A DNA stretch of 64,000 bases, taken from assembly GCF_014851765.1 (NCBI RefSeq), contig NZ_JACVAI010000003.1, forward strand, positions 1 through 64,000, given 5' to 3'. Below, one piece after another: positions 45,813 through 54,291 of the stretch (the first letter of the stretch is position 1; every line of letters begins with the position of its first letter). The notes under the pieces are model-generated. The model saw only the letters and a program-made list of their open reading frames with translations, ran no database searches and was not told the origin of the DNA. The position numbers and the translations under genes are program-made. Source of the DNA: Pseudomonas sp. PDM04. GTDB lineage: Bacteria > Pseudomonadota > Gammaproteobacteria > Pseudomonadales > Pseudomonadaceae.

Positions 45813-46639
45813 CGATCATCGCCAGCCTGTTGCGCGCCGCCGATCTGCCCGACTCGCCGACGGCGCGCCTGGATGCCGAATTGCTGCTGGCCGCAGCGTT
45901 GGGCAAGTCGCGCAGCTTCCTGCACACCTGGCCGGAACGCATCGTTCCCAGCGAAGCGGCGCTGAAGTTCGCCGAATATTTGCAACGCCGCCGTGGCGGT
46001 GAGCCGGTGGCCTATATTCTCGGTCAGCAGGGTTTCTGGAAACTCGACCTGGAAGTCGCGCCGCACACGCTGATCCCGCGCCCGGACACCGAACTGCTGG
46101 TGGAGGCTGCGCTGGAACTCTTGCCGGCGACACCCGCCAGGGTGCTCGACCTTGGCACCGGCAGTGGCGCCATTGCCCTGGCCCTGGCCAGTGAACGCCC
46201 GGCTTGGAAGGTCACGGCGGTGGATCGGGTGATCGACGCCGTGGCCCTGGCCGAGCGCAATCGCCAGCGGCTGCAGTTGAACAACGCCACGGTGCTGAGC
46301 AGTCATTGGTTCAGCGCACTGGCCGGTCAGCGCTTTCAGTTGATCATCAGTAACCCGCCTTATATCGCCTCGGCCGATCCGCACCTGGCGCAAGGCGATG
46401 TGCGCTTCGAACCGGCCAGTGCCCTGGTCGCGGGTCCGGACGGGCTCGACGATCTGCGCCTGATCGTCGCCCAGGCGCCGGAGCACCTCGAGGCGGGTGG
46501 CTGGTTGATGCTCGAACACGGTTATGATCAAGCCGAGGCGGTGCGCGACCTGTTGCACACCCGCGGTTTTGAAGAGGTCCACAGCCGCACCGATCTGGGC
46601 GGTCATCAACGAATCAGCCTGGGACGCCTGCCGTGCTGA
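45809..46639 (+). CDS. prmC: Release factor glutamine methyltransferase
   Basis: A 276-residue AdoMet methyltransferase that modifies the Gln of the GGQ motif in release factors. The AdoMet site is [14 protein letters not shown] (near residue 113) and the catalytic NPPY is in [11 protein letters not shown] (near residue 183). It overlaps prfA by 4 bases and moeB by 7 bases. Confidence 0.96.
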   Translation: MTIIASLLRAADLPDSPTARLDAELLLAAALGKSRSFLHTWPERIVPSEAALKFAEYLQRRRGGEPVAYILGQQGFWKLDLEVAPHTLIPRPDTELLVEAALELLPATPARVLDLGTGSGAIALALASERPAWKVTAVDRVIDAVALAERNRQRLQLNNATVLSSHWFSALAGQRFQLIISNPPYIASADPHLAQGDVRFEPASALVAGPDGLDDLRLIVAQAPEHLEAGGWLMLEHGYDQAEAVRDLLHTRGFEEVHSRTDLGGHQRISLGRLPC

Positions 46640-47388
46640 ACGATCAGGAATTGTTGCGCTACAGTCGGCAGATTCTGCTGCAGCACGTCGATGTCGACGG
46701 CCAGTTGCGCCTGAAGCAGAGCCGCGTGTTGATCGTGGGCCTTGGCGGCCTCGGTTCGCCCGTGGCGCTGTACCTGGCCGCTGCCGGCATCGGTGAGCTG
46801 CATCTGGCGGACTTCGACACCGTCGACCTGACCAACCTGCAACGGCAGGTCATTCACGACACCGACAGCGTTGGCCAGACCAAGGTCGACTCGGCGCTTC
46901 GTCGACTGAGCGCGATCAACCCCGAGATTCAATTGGTCGCCCATCGCGCCGCGCTCGACGAGGACTCGCTGGCCGCCGTCGTGGCGGCGGTGGATCTGGT
47001 GCTCGACTGCTCCGACAACTTTTCCACCCGCGAGGCGGTCAATGCCGCGTGCGTGGCTGCCGAAAAACCCTTGGTCAGCGGTGCGGCGATCCGCCTTGAA
47101 GGGCAATTGTCGGTGTTCGATCCACGGCGGCCGGACAGCCCGTGCTACCACTGTTTATACGGTCACGGCAGCGAAGCCGAGCTGACGTGCAGCGAAGCCG
47201 GGGTAATCGGGCCGCTGGTGGGCCTGGTGGGCAGCCTGCAGGCACTGGAAGCGATGAAGCTGCTGGCCGGCTTCGGCGAGCCGCTGGTAGGAAGGTTGTT
47301 GTTGATCGACGCGCTGGGCTCGCGCTTCCGTGAGCTGCGGGTCAAGCGTGATCCGGCCTGTCGCGTCTGTGGGCCGAAACATGCGTGA
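46633..47388 (+). CDS. moeB: MoeB/ThiF/HesA-family adenylyltransferase
   Basis: A 251-residue E1-like enzyme that adenylates the C-terminal Gly-Gly of MoaD in molybdopterin synthesis. The ATP site is [20 protein letters not shown] (~35-54). The zinc site is formed by CYHC (near residue 171) and CRVC (near residue 245). The start is a GTG inside the prmC end, so expression is probably coupled. It could act on ThiS as well; gene order favours MoeB. Confidence 0.92.
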   Translation: MLNDQELLRYSRQILLQHVDVDGQLRLKQSRVLIVGLGGLGSPVALYLAAAGIGELHLADFDTVDLTNLQRQVIHDTDSVGQTKVDSALRRLSAINPEIQLVAHRAALDEDSLAAVVAAVDLVLDCSDNFSTREAVNAACVAAEKPLVSGAAIRLEGQLSVFDPRRPDSPCYHCLYGHGSEAELTCSEAGVIGPLVGLVGSLQALEAMKLLAGFGEPLVGRLLLIDALGSRFRELRVKRDPACRVCGPKHA

Positions 47389-48172
47389 AGCGCCGATCGG
47401 CGTTTTCGACTCCGGCGTCGGAGGGCTGTCGGTGCTGGCCGAGATCCAGCGACTGCTGCCCAATGAAACGCTGCTGTACGTCGCCGACTGCGGCAATGTT
47501 CCCTACGGCGAGAAGACCCCGGCGTTCATCCGTCAACGTTGCAGCGTGATGGCTGGATTCTTCCAGGAGCAGGGCGCCAAGGCCCTGGTGCTGGCCTGTA
47601 ACACGGCGACGGTCGCCGGCGTTGCCGACCTGCGTCGCGATTATCCCCAATGGCCCATCGTTGGCATGGAGCCTGCAGTCAAGCCGGCCGCTGCCGCCAC
47701 CCGCAGCGGCGTGGTCGGCGTGCTCGCCACCACCGGCACCTTGCAAAGCGCCAGGTTCGCCGCGCTGCTCGACCGTTTCGCCACGGATGTGCAAGTGATT
47801 ACCCAGCCGTGTCCGGGACTGGTCGAACTGATTGAAAACGGTGACCTGCACAGTCTCGCCCTGCGCGAGCTGCTGGCCAGCTATGTCAGGCCGCTGCTGG
47901 CTGCCGGTTGCGACACGATCATTCTCGGCTGCACCCATTACCCCTTTCTCAAGCCGTTGCTGCGGCAGATGATCCCCGAGGACATCAGCCTGATCGACAC
48001 CGGCGCTGCGGTGGCACGCCAACTGCAACGTCTGTTGTCCGAGCGCGATCTGCTTGCCAATGGCCCGGCCGGGGCGGCGCAATTCTGGACAAGCGCCGAT
48101 CCGCTTCATTTTAAGAATGTGTTGCCCGTGCTGTGGAATTCGACCGGGATTGTGCGAAGCTTCAGTTTGTAA
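47381..48172 (+). CDS. murI: Glutamate racemase
   Basis: A 263-residue enzyme making D-glutamate for peptidoglycan. The two catalytic cysteines are Cys73 in LACNTATV and about Cys184 in LGCTHYPF, with the [10 protein letters not shown] start. The ATG overlaps the moeB end by 8 bases; an earlier in-frame start at 47330 is inside moeB and is unlikely. Confidence 0.95.
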   Translation: MREAPIGVFDSGVGGLSVLAEIQRLLPNETLLYVADCGNVPYGEKTPAFIRQRCSVMAGFFQEQGAKALVLACNTATVAGVADLRRDYPQWPIVGMEPAVKPAAAATRSGVVGVLATTGTLQSARFAALLDRFATDVQVITQPCPGLVELIENGDLHSLALRELLASYVRPLLAAGCDTIILGCTHYPFLKPLLRQMIPEDISLIDTGAAVARQLQRLLSERDLLANGPAGAAQFWTSADPLHFKNVLPVLWNSTGIVRSFSL

Positions 48173-48280
48173 AAAAAATGTGAAATAACGTTTATCCGGG
48201 CTGAACTTCTGAATAAGCGCCGACTTCTATAGCTTGACGGTTGGGCTTCAAATAAAACTTAACGTAATGATCGAATAGGG

Positions 48281-48808
48281 ATGTTTCTAGTGAAGAGACT
48301 ATTCTGCTTGGCCGCGATTGCGGCCGCACTGATGGGGCAAAGCTTTACTGCACAGGCGGCAGGCGTGGAGTTTTCGGTCGGCCAGACGAGCGACTCGACC
48401 ATGACCTATCGACTGGGCATGCAATTCGACTGGGACCAGAGCTGGCTGCAAAGTGATGTCGGTCGCCTGACCGGTTACTGGAGTGGCGCCTACACCTATT
48501 GGGAAGGCGACAAGACCTCCAGCAACAACAGCCTGTCGTTCTCCCCGGTGTTCGTTTATGAGTTCGCCGGCCAGAACGTCAAGCCGTATATCGAGGCGGG
48601 GATCGGCGTCGCGTTTTTCTCCGACACCAAACTCGAAGACAACAACATCGGCCAGTCTTTCCAGTTCGAAGATCGTCTGGGATTCGGTCTGCGCTTCGCG
48701 GGCGGACATGAAGTGGGCATTCGCGCGACTCACTATTCCAACGCCGGTCTGAGCAGCAACAACGACGGCGTCGAAAGTTACGCGCTGCACTACACGATGC
48801 CCCTCTAA
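48281..48808 (+). CDS. pagL: Lipid A 3-O-deacylase PagL
   Basis: An outer-membrane beta-barrel that removes the acyl chain at position 3 of lipid A. A signal peptide (to AQA) precedes an eight-stranded pattern ending in the aromatic YTMPL. The catalytic His and Ser are in ATHYSNA, and the Glu follows 14 residues later (NDGVESY), the same spacing as in P. aeruginosa PagL. TAGGGA lies 1 base before the ATG at 48281 but about 10 before a GTG at 48290, so 48290 (VKRLF) may be the true start. The 108-base leader is AT-rich. Confidence 0.88.
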   Translation: MFLVKRLFCLAAIAAALMGQSFTAQAAGVEFSVGQTSDSTMTYRLGMQFDWDQSWLQSDVGRLTGYWSGAYTYWEGDKTSSNNSLSFSPVFVYEFAGQNVKPYIEAGIGVAFFSDTKLEDNNIGQSFQFEDRLGFGLRFAGGHEVGIRATHYSNAGLSSNNDGVESYALHYTMPL

Positions 48809-48812
48809 AAAC

Positions 48813-48900
48813 GGTAGGAGCGAGCCTGCTCGCGATGACGTCATTTCAGTCATGGAGATGTTGACTGATGCTCCGTCATCGCGAGCCGGCTCGCTCCCAC
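48813..48900. repeat. REP inverted pair
   Basis: GGTAGGAGCGAGC..GCTCGCGATGACG (48813-48841) and its inverted copy CGTCATCGCGAGCC..TCGCTCCCAC (48874-48900) flank a short loop. The pair separates pagL from the convergent YkgJ gene. Confidence 0.88.
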
Positions 48901-48917
48901 ACGTTCAATTTCGGCTT

Positions 48918-49223
48918 TCAGCGATACGCCGTGGTAATCCCCTGGCGCTCATCGATGCACTCCGGTGCACCCATTTCGAACTCCCGGCAGATCAGCGGGC
49001 GTTGCTCGTAGATCGTGCACATCATGCTGTTGCGGTCCAGCGCGGCGCACCAGCCGTCGTCCAGGCGCCGCATGACTTCCCCGCCCCAATCATCGGTGTC
49101 GATAAAACGTTCGGGCACGCCCGTGTCGGTGATCAGCATGACTTCGAGCTGGCAGCAGCAGGCTGCGCACGTCGAGCAGGTGATCGCCGGCTCGACGATT
49201 TGCGTGTGGGGGATGGTTTTCAT
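48918..49223 (-). CDS. YkgJ-family cysteine-cluster protein
   Basis: A 101-residue protein of the YkgJ/UPF0153 zinc- or iron-chelating family. Cysteines at CSTCAACCC (near residues 16-24), DRNSMMCTIY and RPLICREFEMGAPEC form the CxxxCCxxC...C...C pattern. The cluster binds a metal or Fe-S centre; the function is unknown. It follows the DUF2878 gene by 53 bases on the same strand and might be at the end of the photolyase operon. Confidence 0.85.
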   Translation of the reverse strand: MKTIPHTQIVEPAITCSTCAACCCQLEVMLITDTGVPERFIDTDDWGGEVMRRLDDGWCAALDRNSMMCTIYEQRPLICREFEMGAPECIDERQGITTAYR

Positions 49224-49276
49224 GGGGCGCAGTGTAAGTCAGTCGATCATCGCTGTGTGAAAGGTCTGACGGACGC

Positions 49277-49783
49277 TTAGCGGGATGCCGGGCGGGGTGC
49301 CAGCCGGAGGGCCATGAGATGCAGGGTGGGAAGCAGCAGCGACCAGAGCAGGCCCAGGCCGATCAGGGTCGGCCATGGTCCATAGGGAAATTGCACGCCG
49401 GCCAGTTGCCCTCCGGCGTAATACGACAACGGGCCCGCCACGGCGCCCAGCAAGCTCCCCAGCCACCACGGGCGGGCGGTCCACTGCAGGCAATGACGCA
49501 AGGTGGTGGCCAGAAGTGCCCACAACAGCATCAGCCACAGGGGGATCAGCGGCGCGACATCGTTGAATTCGAACACTCCCAGCCAGCGTAATGCACTGTC
49601 GACGGCGGTACCCAGCAGGACCACGCTGAGGATCAGGCGGCCTTCATCCGCCCATCGACTGATCCACAGCAGATGAACCACCACGATCGCCAGCGCCACC
49701 AGTAACCACAAACTGTTGCCTCCGATCACGCAGGCAAACCAGCCGAGCTGGAACAGCAGGGCGTTGGCCAGACGCTCAGGCAT
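49277..49783 (-). CDS. DUF2878 inner-membrane protein
   Basis: A 168-residue protein with about five to six hydrophobic segments. It matches the size and character of DUF2878, which is often found beside cfa-like genes. The ATG at 49783 (MPERLANALLFQLGW) overlaps the end of the cfa-like gene. It is the last gene of the nine-gene run that begins at 57649. Function is unknown; membrane location and context suggest a role in the lipid modification. Confidence 0.75.
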   Translation of the reverse strand: MPERLANALLFQLGWFACVIGGNSLWLLVALAIVVVHLLWISRWADEGRLILSVVLLGTAVDSALRWLGVFEFNDVAPLIPLWLMLLWALLATTLRHCLQWTARPWWLGSLLGAVAGPLSYYAGGQLAGVQFPYGPWPTLIGLGLLWSLLLPTLHLMALRLAPRPASR

Positions 49784-51047
49784 CGAAGCGGCCGAGCAAC
49801 GGCGCAGGCATCGCCGCGGGTTTGGCCAGCAGCAACTGGGCGGTCCCGATGGTGCGCTCCAGAAAACCACCTTCGCAGTAGCACAGGTAAAACTCCCACA
49901 GCCGCAGGAAGCCGTCGTCGTAGCCCAACTCGCTCAGACGCCCCTGGGCACGGCGAAAATTCTCATGCCACAGGCGCAGGGTTCGCGCGTAGTGCAGGCC
50001 AAAATCCTCCATGTGCAGCAGGTTCATGTCGGTGTCGCGGCTGACGATTTCCAGCATCTTCTGCACGCAGGGCAGGGCTCCGCCGGGGAAAATGTAGCGC
50101 TGAATGAAATCCACGTTGTTCCTGGCCTGTTCGTAACGCTGTTCGCGAATGGTGATGGCCTGCAACAGCATCAGGCCGTTGCTCTTGAGCAGGTGCGCGC
50201 ATTGCTTGAAGTAAACGGGCAGGAACCGATGACCCACGGCTTCGATCATCTCGATCGACACCAGCTTGTCGTATTGCCCGGTGAGGTCGCGATAGTCCTT
50301 GAGCAACAGCGTCACCTGGTCCTGCAGCCCCAGCGCCTCGATGCGTCGGGCGGTATAGGCGTACTGCTCTTTGGAGAGTGTGGTGGTGGTGACGTTACAG
50401 CCATAATGCTGGGCCGCGTACAGCGCCATGCTGCCCCAGCCGGTGCCGATTTCCAGCAGGTGGTCGCTCGGCTTCAGGTCGAGCTTCTGGCAGATCCGTT
50501 CCAGCTTGTTCAACTGCGCCTGTTCGAGGCTGTCCTCGGGGCTGCGAAATTGCGCGGCCGAGTACATCATGGTTGGGTCGAGAAACTGTTCGAACAGGTC
50601 ATTGCCCAGGTCGTAATGAGCGGCAATGTTTTTTCGCGAGCCCTCGCGGGTATTGCGGTTGAGCCAGTGCAACCCTTGAACCAGCGGCCGGCCCAGCGTG
50701 GCCAGGCCACCTTCCAGGGCGTCCAGCACCTCAAGGTTGCTGACGAATACCCGGACCACGGCGGTCAGGTCCGGTGAGCTCCAGTAACCATGGATGAACG
50801 CCTCCCCGGCGCCGATCGAGCCGTTGCTCGCCACCAGCCCCCACGCGGCAGGGTCGAGGATCTGGATTTCACCCAGCAAGGAATGGCCGGTGCTGCCGAA
50901 CACCAGGCGCTCACCGTCCTCGACGACCACCAGTTGCCCATGCTTGAGGTGCGCCAGTTGGCGCAGGACGCAGCGGCGCAGCAGCGAACCGCTCAAACCG
51001 TTGAGGGCGAGCAGGTTGGTTTTGGCCGAAATGCTAATGGACTTCAT
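49776..51047 (-). CDS. Cfa-family lipid methyltransferase (cyclopropane or furan fatty acid type)
   Basis: A 423-residue AdoMet enzyme of the cyclopropane-fatty-acid synthase family acting on phospholipid acyl chains. The AdoMet site is LEIGTGWGSMALYAAQHYG (near residue 195), with SIEMIEAVGHRF and the C-terminal FYLCYCEGGF Tyr conserved. It follows AAGGAT. In P. putida a light-induced Cfa relative (ufaM) makes furan-containing fatty acids, and in Rhodobacter a cfa gene lies beside an FAD gene in the sigmaE-ChrR regulon. This gene is more likely such a special form than general Cfa, because of its neighbours. Confidence 0.85.
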   Translation of the reverse strand: MKSISISAKTNLLALNGLSGSLLRRCVLRQLAHLKHGQLVVVEDGERLVFGSTGHSLLGEIQILDPAAWGLVASNGSIGAGEAFIHGYWSSPDLTAVVRVFVSNLEVLDALEGGLATLGRPLVQGLHWLNRNTREGSRKNIAAHYDLGNDLFEQFLDPTMMYSAAQFRSPEDSLEQAQLNKLERICQKLDLKPSDHLLEIGTGWGSMALYAAQHYGCNVTTTTLSKEQYAYTARRIEALGLQDQVTLLLKDYRDLTGQYDKLVSIEMIEAVGHRFLPVYFKQCAHLLKSNGLMLLQAITIREQRYEQARNNVDFIQRYIFPGGALPCVQKMLEIVSRDTDMNLLHMEDFGLHYARTLRLWHENFRRAQGRLSELGYDDGFLRLWEFYLCYCEGGFLERTIGTAQLLLAKPAAMPAPLLGRFDA

Positions 51048-51849
51048 GACGATGATCCTTGGGCGCAACGGTGGCGGTCTGGAAACTGCCATCGGCAGCC
51101 TGATGGGAAAAGATCGGTACGCGTTTGAACAGCAGGCGCATCGCTTGCCAATAGATCGCCAGACCGGTTTTCGCGGTCATCCACGGGAAGCGCCTCAAAT
51201 AACGGTGCAGGTTGGCGCGGTCCAGCGCTTCGCGTTTGAGGCTGAGCGTGGCGTCGAACAGTTTCAGCTCACCCTGCCAGTCGGCCATGTGCACGCCGAG
51301 TTTTCGCGCAACGGGGCTGAAGCTCATGTGGTGCTCAAGATCACGCGGCAGAAAGGGCGACACATGGAAGGACTTCGCCACGGCAAAGTGCTGGTGAAAA
51401 TCGTGCAGGTGTTCAGGAACCCTGGCCGGCAAGACGTAGTGATAGCGCTCGCGCCAGGGGGTGTTGGTGACCTCGGCGAGGATCGCCGCCAGTTGGCCAT
51501 CCACTTCATGGCAGTAGAAAAAACTCACCGGGTTGAACGACAAACCCCAGCTACGCGGTTGGGTCAACAGGCAGATCGAACCTTGCGGTGCATGGCCAAT
51601 CGCCTGGCGGACCTGTTCGCGCACCGCATCTATCAGGCGCATGCCGTTGCCGGTAAAGGCCTTGAGGTAGTCGCTTTCACGGAATGAAAAAGGTGAAAAG
51701 CGCTGGTTGCCGGCCAGTGGCGACAGCCCGAGCACGGCGTCCTGCTCGTCGAGATCGAGGTACAGCAGGCCGATCCGGTAACGGAATTGATGCTGTCGGG
51801 GGGCGAATCGCCGATGGCGGATCCAGCCGCTGTAGAGGGCGCTGTTCAC
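51034..51849 (-). CDS. DUF1365 protein
   Basis: A 271-residue DUF1365 protein. The N-terminus (SALYSGWIRHRRFAPRQHQFRYRIGLLYLDLDE) and the NPVSFFYCHEVDG segment are typical. It occurs almost always between an FAD amine-oxidase-like gene and a cfa-like gene and may bind or position the lipid substrate. It overlaps both neighbours. Confidence 0.85.
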   Translation of the reverse strand: MNSALYSGWIRHRRFAPRQHQFRYRIGLLYLDLDEQDAVLGLSPLAGNQRFSPFSFRESDYLKAFTGNGMRLIDAVREQVRQAIGHAPQGSICLLTQPRSWGLSFNPVSFFYCHEVDGQLAAILAEVTNTPWRERYHYVLPARVPEHLHDFHQHFAVAKSFHVSPFLPRDLEHHMSFSPVARKLGVHMADWQGELKLFDATLSLKREALDRANLHRYLRRFPWMTAKTGLAIYWQAMRLLFKRVPIFSHQAADGSFQTATVAPKDHRHEVH

Positions 51850-53093
51850 AAGGTCTGCCCCAATGAGCTGGCCACGCGCAAGGCACTGACCACGCCATCT
51901 TCATGAAAACCGTTGGCCCAATAGGCCCCGCAATAGTAGGTGTGCAGTGCGCCGTTCAGTTCTTCCCAGCGTTGCTGTGCGGCCACCGCTGTCACGCTGT
52001 ATTGCGGATGGGCGTAGGTGAATCTGTGCAGCACCTTCGATGGGGTGATGCCGGCGCTCTGGTTGAGGCTGACGCAGAACGTCGTGTCGCTCTGAATACC
52101 CTGGAGAATGTTCATGTTGTAGGTCACGGCGGCCCGGGTATGACCGCTGCCGCCGAGGCGGTAATTCCAGCTCGCCCAGGCCAGTTTCCTCGAAGGCAGC
52201 AAACGCGTGTCGGTGTGCAGCACCACTTCGTTGTTGGCGTAGGGCAGGGCACCGAGGATCGACTGCTCGGCGGCACTCGGGGCGGCCAGCAGGTTCAACG
52301 CTTCAACGCTGTGGCAGGCGAACACCACCTTGTCGAAATGCTCGCTGCCGGCGGCACTGTGGATCACCACGCCATCGGCGGAGCGCTCGACCCGTGTCAC
52401 CGGGCAATCGAGGCGTATCCGGTCTTTGAACGAGCGGGTCAAGGGATCGATGTAGGCGCTTGATCCACCCTCGATCACGCACCATTGAGGGCGATTGCTG
52501 ACCGACAGCAAGCCGTGATTCTTGAAGAAACGGACAAAGAATTGCAGCGGAAAACCGAGCATGTCGGCCATCGACATGGACCAGATCGCGGCGCCCATCG
52601 GCACGATGTAATGCAGGGTGAAGCGCTCGCCGTAGCCGTTGGCGGCCAGGTAATCGCCCAGCTTGGTATGGGCGGCGATGCGGCCTTCGGCAAGGTCGCG
52701 CGGGGCTTGCTTGTTGAAGCGCAAAATGTCTCGCAGCATGCCCAGGAACCCGGGCGAGAACAGGTTGCGGCGTTGCGCGAACAGGCTGTTGAGGGTGTTG
52801 CCGTTGTATTCCAGGCCCGTCTCGGGGTCGGTGACCGAGAAGCTCATCTGCGTCGGCTTGAAGCCCACGCCGATCTGGCCCAGCAATCGAATGAAGTTCG
52901 GGTAGGTCCAGTCGTTGAACACAATGAAGCCGGTGTCCACGCAGTAGGTCCGGCCATCGACGGCTACCTCCACGGTATGGGTATGGCCGCCGAGGCGAGC
53001 ATCGGCCTCGAACAGGGTGATCTCGTGGTTTCGATTGAGCAGGTAAGCACTGGTCAGCCCCGAGATGCCGCTGCCGATGATGGCGATGTTCAT
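51846..53093 (-). CDS. FAD-dependent amine-oxidase-like oxidoreductase
   Basis: A 415-residue flavoprotein with the Rossmann motif IIGSGISGLTSAYLL at its very start and the FEADARLGGHTHTVEV second motif. It belongs to the same class as desaturase-like flavin enzymes found in cfa operons. In furan fatty acid synthesis, an FAD enzyme of this context (UfaD-type) introduces the second double bond; that role is inferred here. The ATG at 53093 is used; the frame is open to 53846 but runs through the SDR gene in another frame. Confidence 0.85.
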   Translation of the reverse strand: MNIAIIGSGISGLTSAYLLNRNHEITLFEADARLGGHTHTVEVAVDGRTYCVDTGFIVFNDWTYPNFIRLLGQIGVGFKPTQMSFSVTDPETGLEYNGNTLNSLFAQRRNLFSPGFLGMLRDILRFNKQAPRDLAEGRIAAHTKLGDYLAANGYGERFTLHYIVPMGAAIWSMSMADMLGFPLQFFVRFFKNHGLLSVSNRPQWCVIEGGSSAYIDPLTRSFKDRIRLDCPVTRVERSADGVVIHSAAGSEHFDKVVFACHSVEALNLLAAPSAAEQSILGALPYANNEVVLHTDTRLLPSRKLAWASWNYRLGGSGHTRAAVTYNMNILQGIQSDTTFCVSLNQSAGITPSKVLHRFTYAHPQYSVTAVAAQQRWEELNGALHTYYCGAYWANGFHEDGVVSALRVASSLGQTL

Positions 53094-53872
53094 GTCGGAT
53101 CCTTGATCGGCGGGCTGCTGCGCACCATGCGTTTGCCGATGGCGAATTTCACCCCGTTGGGCATTTTCGACAGGGGCCAGAGCGCTGCCATGAACAGGGC
53201 GGGGAACGCGATCTCCAGGGGACGATCCTTCAGCTTGTTGAAGATGTGGCGCGCGGCTTTGCCCACTGGCCAACTGAGCGGCATGGGAAAGTCGTTTTTG
53301 GCCGTCAGGGGGGTGTCGACGAAACCCGGGCTGACCACGGTGACCTCGATGCCTTCCGGCGCCAGGTCCAGGCGCAGGGACTCGAACAGGTAGCGCAGCC
53401 CGGCTTTCGAGGCGCCGTAGGCTTCGGCACGGGGCAGCGGCAGATAGGTCACTGAACTGGCGACCCCCACCAGGTGAGGCGCGACACCTTTGCGCAACAG
53501 AGGCAAGGCCGCTTCGATGCAGTAACTGCTGGCCAGCAGGTTGGTACGCACCACGTGCTCGATGATCGACGCGTCGAACTGGCGAGCGTCGACGTATTCG
53601 CAGGTCCCTGCGTTGAGAATCACGGTATCCAGCGTGCCCCAGGCGTCGGCTATCTGCTCGCCGATTTCGCGGACGGTCTGGCTGTTGGTCAGGTCGCCGG
53701 GCACCACCAGCACTTGTCCCGGATAGCGTTGCGAGAGGATTTTCAGCGGTGCGACCGAGCGCGCGCTGGCGGCCAGGTGAGCGCCGGTTTTCAGGATCTC
53801 TTCGGCCAGCGCGGCGCCAATCCCGCTGCTGGCACCGGTCAACCAATAGCGTCTCGGAGCTGTACGACTCAT
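53090..53872 (-). CDS. Short-chain dehydrogenase/reductase
   Basis: A 260-residue SDR. The NAD(P) motif is TGASSGIG (residues 12-19), the NAG motif is ILNAGT, and the catalytic Ser and Tyr-Lys are in VASSVTYLPLPRAEAYGASKAG. Its role in the operon could be reduction of a lipid- or fatty-acid-derived carbonyl. It overlaps both the FAD gene (4 bases) and the NTF2-like gene (4 bases). Confidence 0.9.
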   Translation of the reverse strand: MSRTAPRRYWLTGASSGIGAALAEEILKTGAHLAASARSVAPLKILSQRYPGQVLVVPGDLTNSQTVREIGEQIADAWGTLDTVILNAGTCEYVDARQFDASIIEHVVRTNLLASSYCIEAALPLLRKGVAPHLVGVASSVTYLPLPRAEAYGASKAGLRYLFESLRLDLAPEGIEVTVVSPGFVDTPLTAKNDFPMPLSWPVGKAARHIFNKLKDRPLEIAFPALFMAALWPLSKMPNGVKFAIGKRMVRSSPPIKDPT

Positions 53873-54291
53873 CCCATTCTCCTTTTCAGCCAGGCAATGG
53901 CCCTGCCCAGTACGGGTAAATGCTCATAAAGCAGGGCGCCGGCATCGAAGTAATCCCGGTGCCGATAGACCTTGTCGCGCCAGCGCAGGTGGGAGCAGCC
54001 GTCGACCCGAATCAGCCGGCCACCGGCCAGGCGCGGATGGCGATAGCTCATGACCCAGCGCAGGTAGCCTTCGCCCTCGGCGACCTGGTCAAAGCCATGG
54101 AAGTCGAAACGCAGTTCACTGACATTGGCGTAGAGATCATTGAAATAGCGCCGCAAGTCCCCAAGCCCCTGCACGTCATGCAGGGGGTCGGTGAAATGCA
54201 CATCGGCGCTGTACAGCTCGTCCAGGCGCTGCAGGTTGTCCTTGTTCAGGTCGGCGAACTGCCGGGCAAAACGCCGCAGAAAATCACTCAT
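53869..54291 (-). CDS. NTF2/SnoaL-like protein
   Basis: A 140-residue NTF2-fold protein (cone-shaped cavity typical of SnoaL-like isomerases or binding proteins), with YSADVHFTDPLHDVQG and HLRWRDKVYRHRDYFDAG. GGAG six bases before 54291 selects this ATG over the one at 54297, which sits on the site itself. The start overlaps the end of phr. The cavity protein may hold a lipid or product; not known. Confidence 0.82.
   Translation of the reverse strand: MSDFLRRFARQFADLNKDNLQRLDELYSADVHFTDPLHDVQGLGDLRRYFNDLYANVSELRFDFHGFDQVAEGEGYLRWVMSYRHPRLAGGRLIRVDGCSHLRWRDKVYRHRDYFDAGALLYEHLPVLGRAIAWLKRRMG

Noticed and set aside
51846..53846. 666-codon version of the FAD oxidoreductase
   Set aside because: The first 250 codons run through the SDR gene in another frame. 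The family start is the Rossmann motif at 53093.
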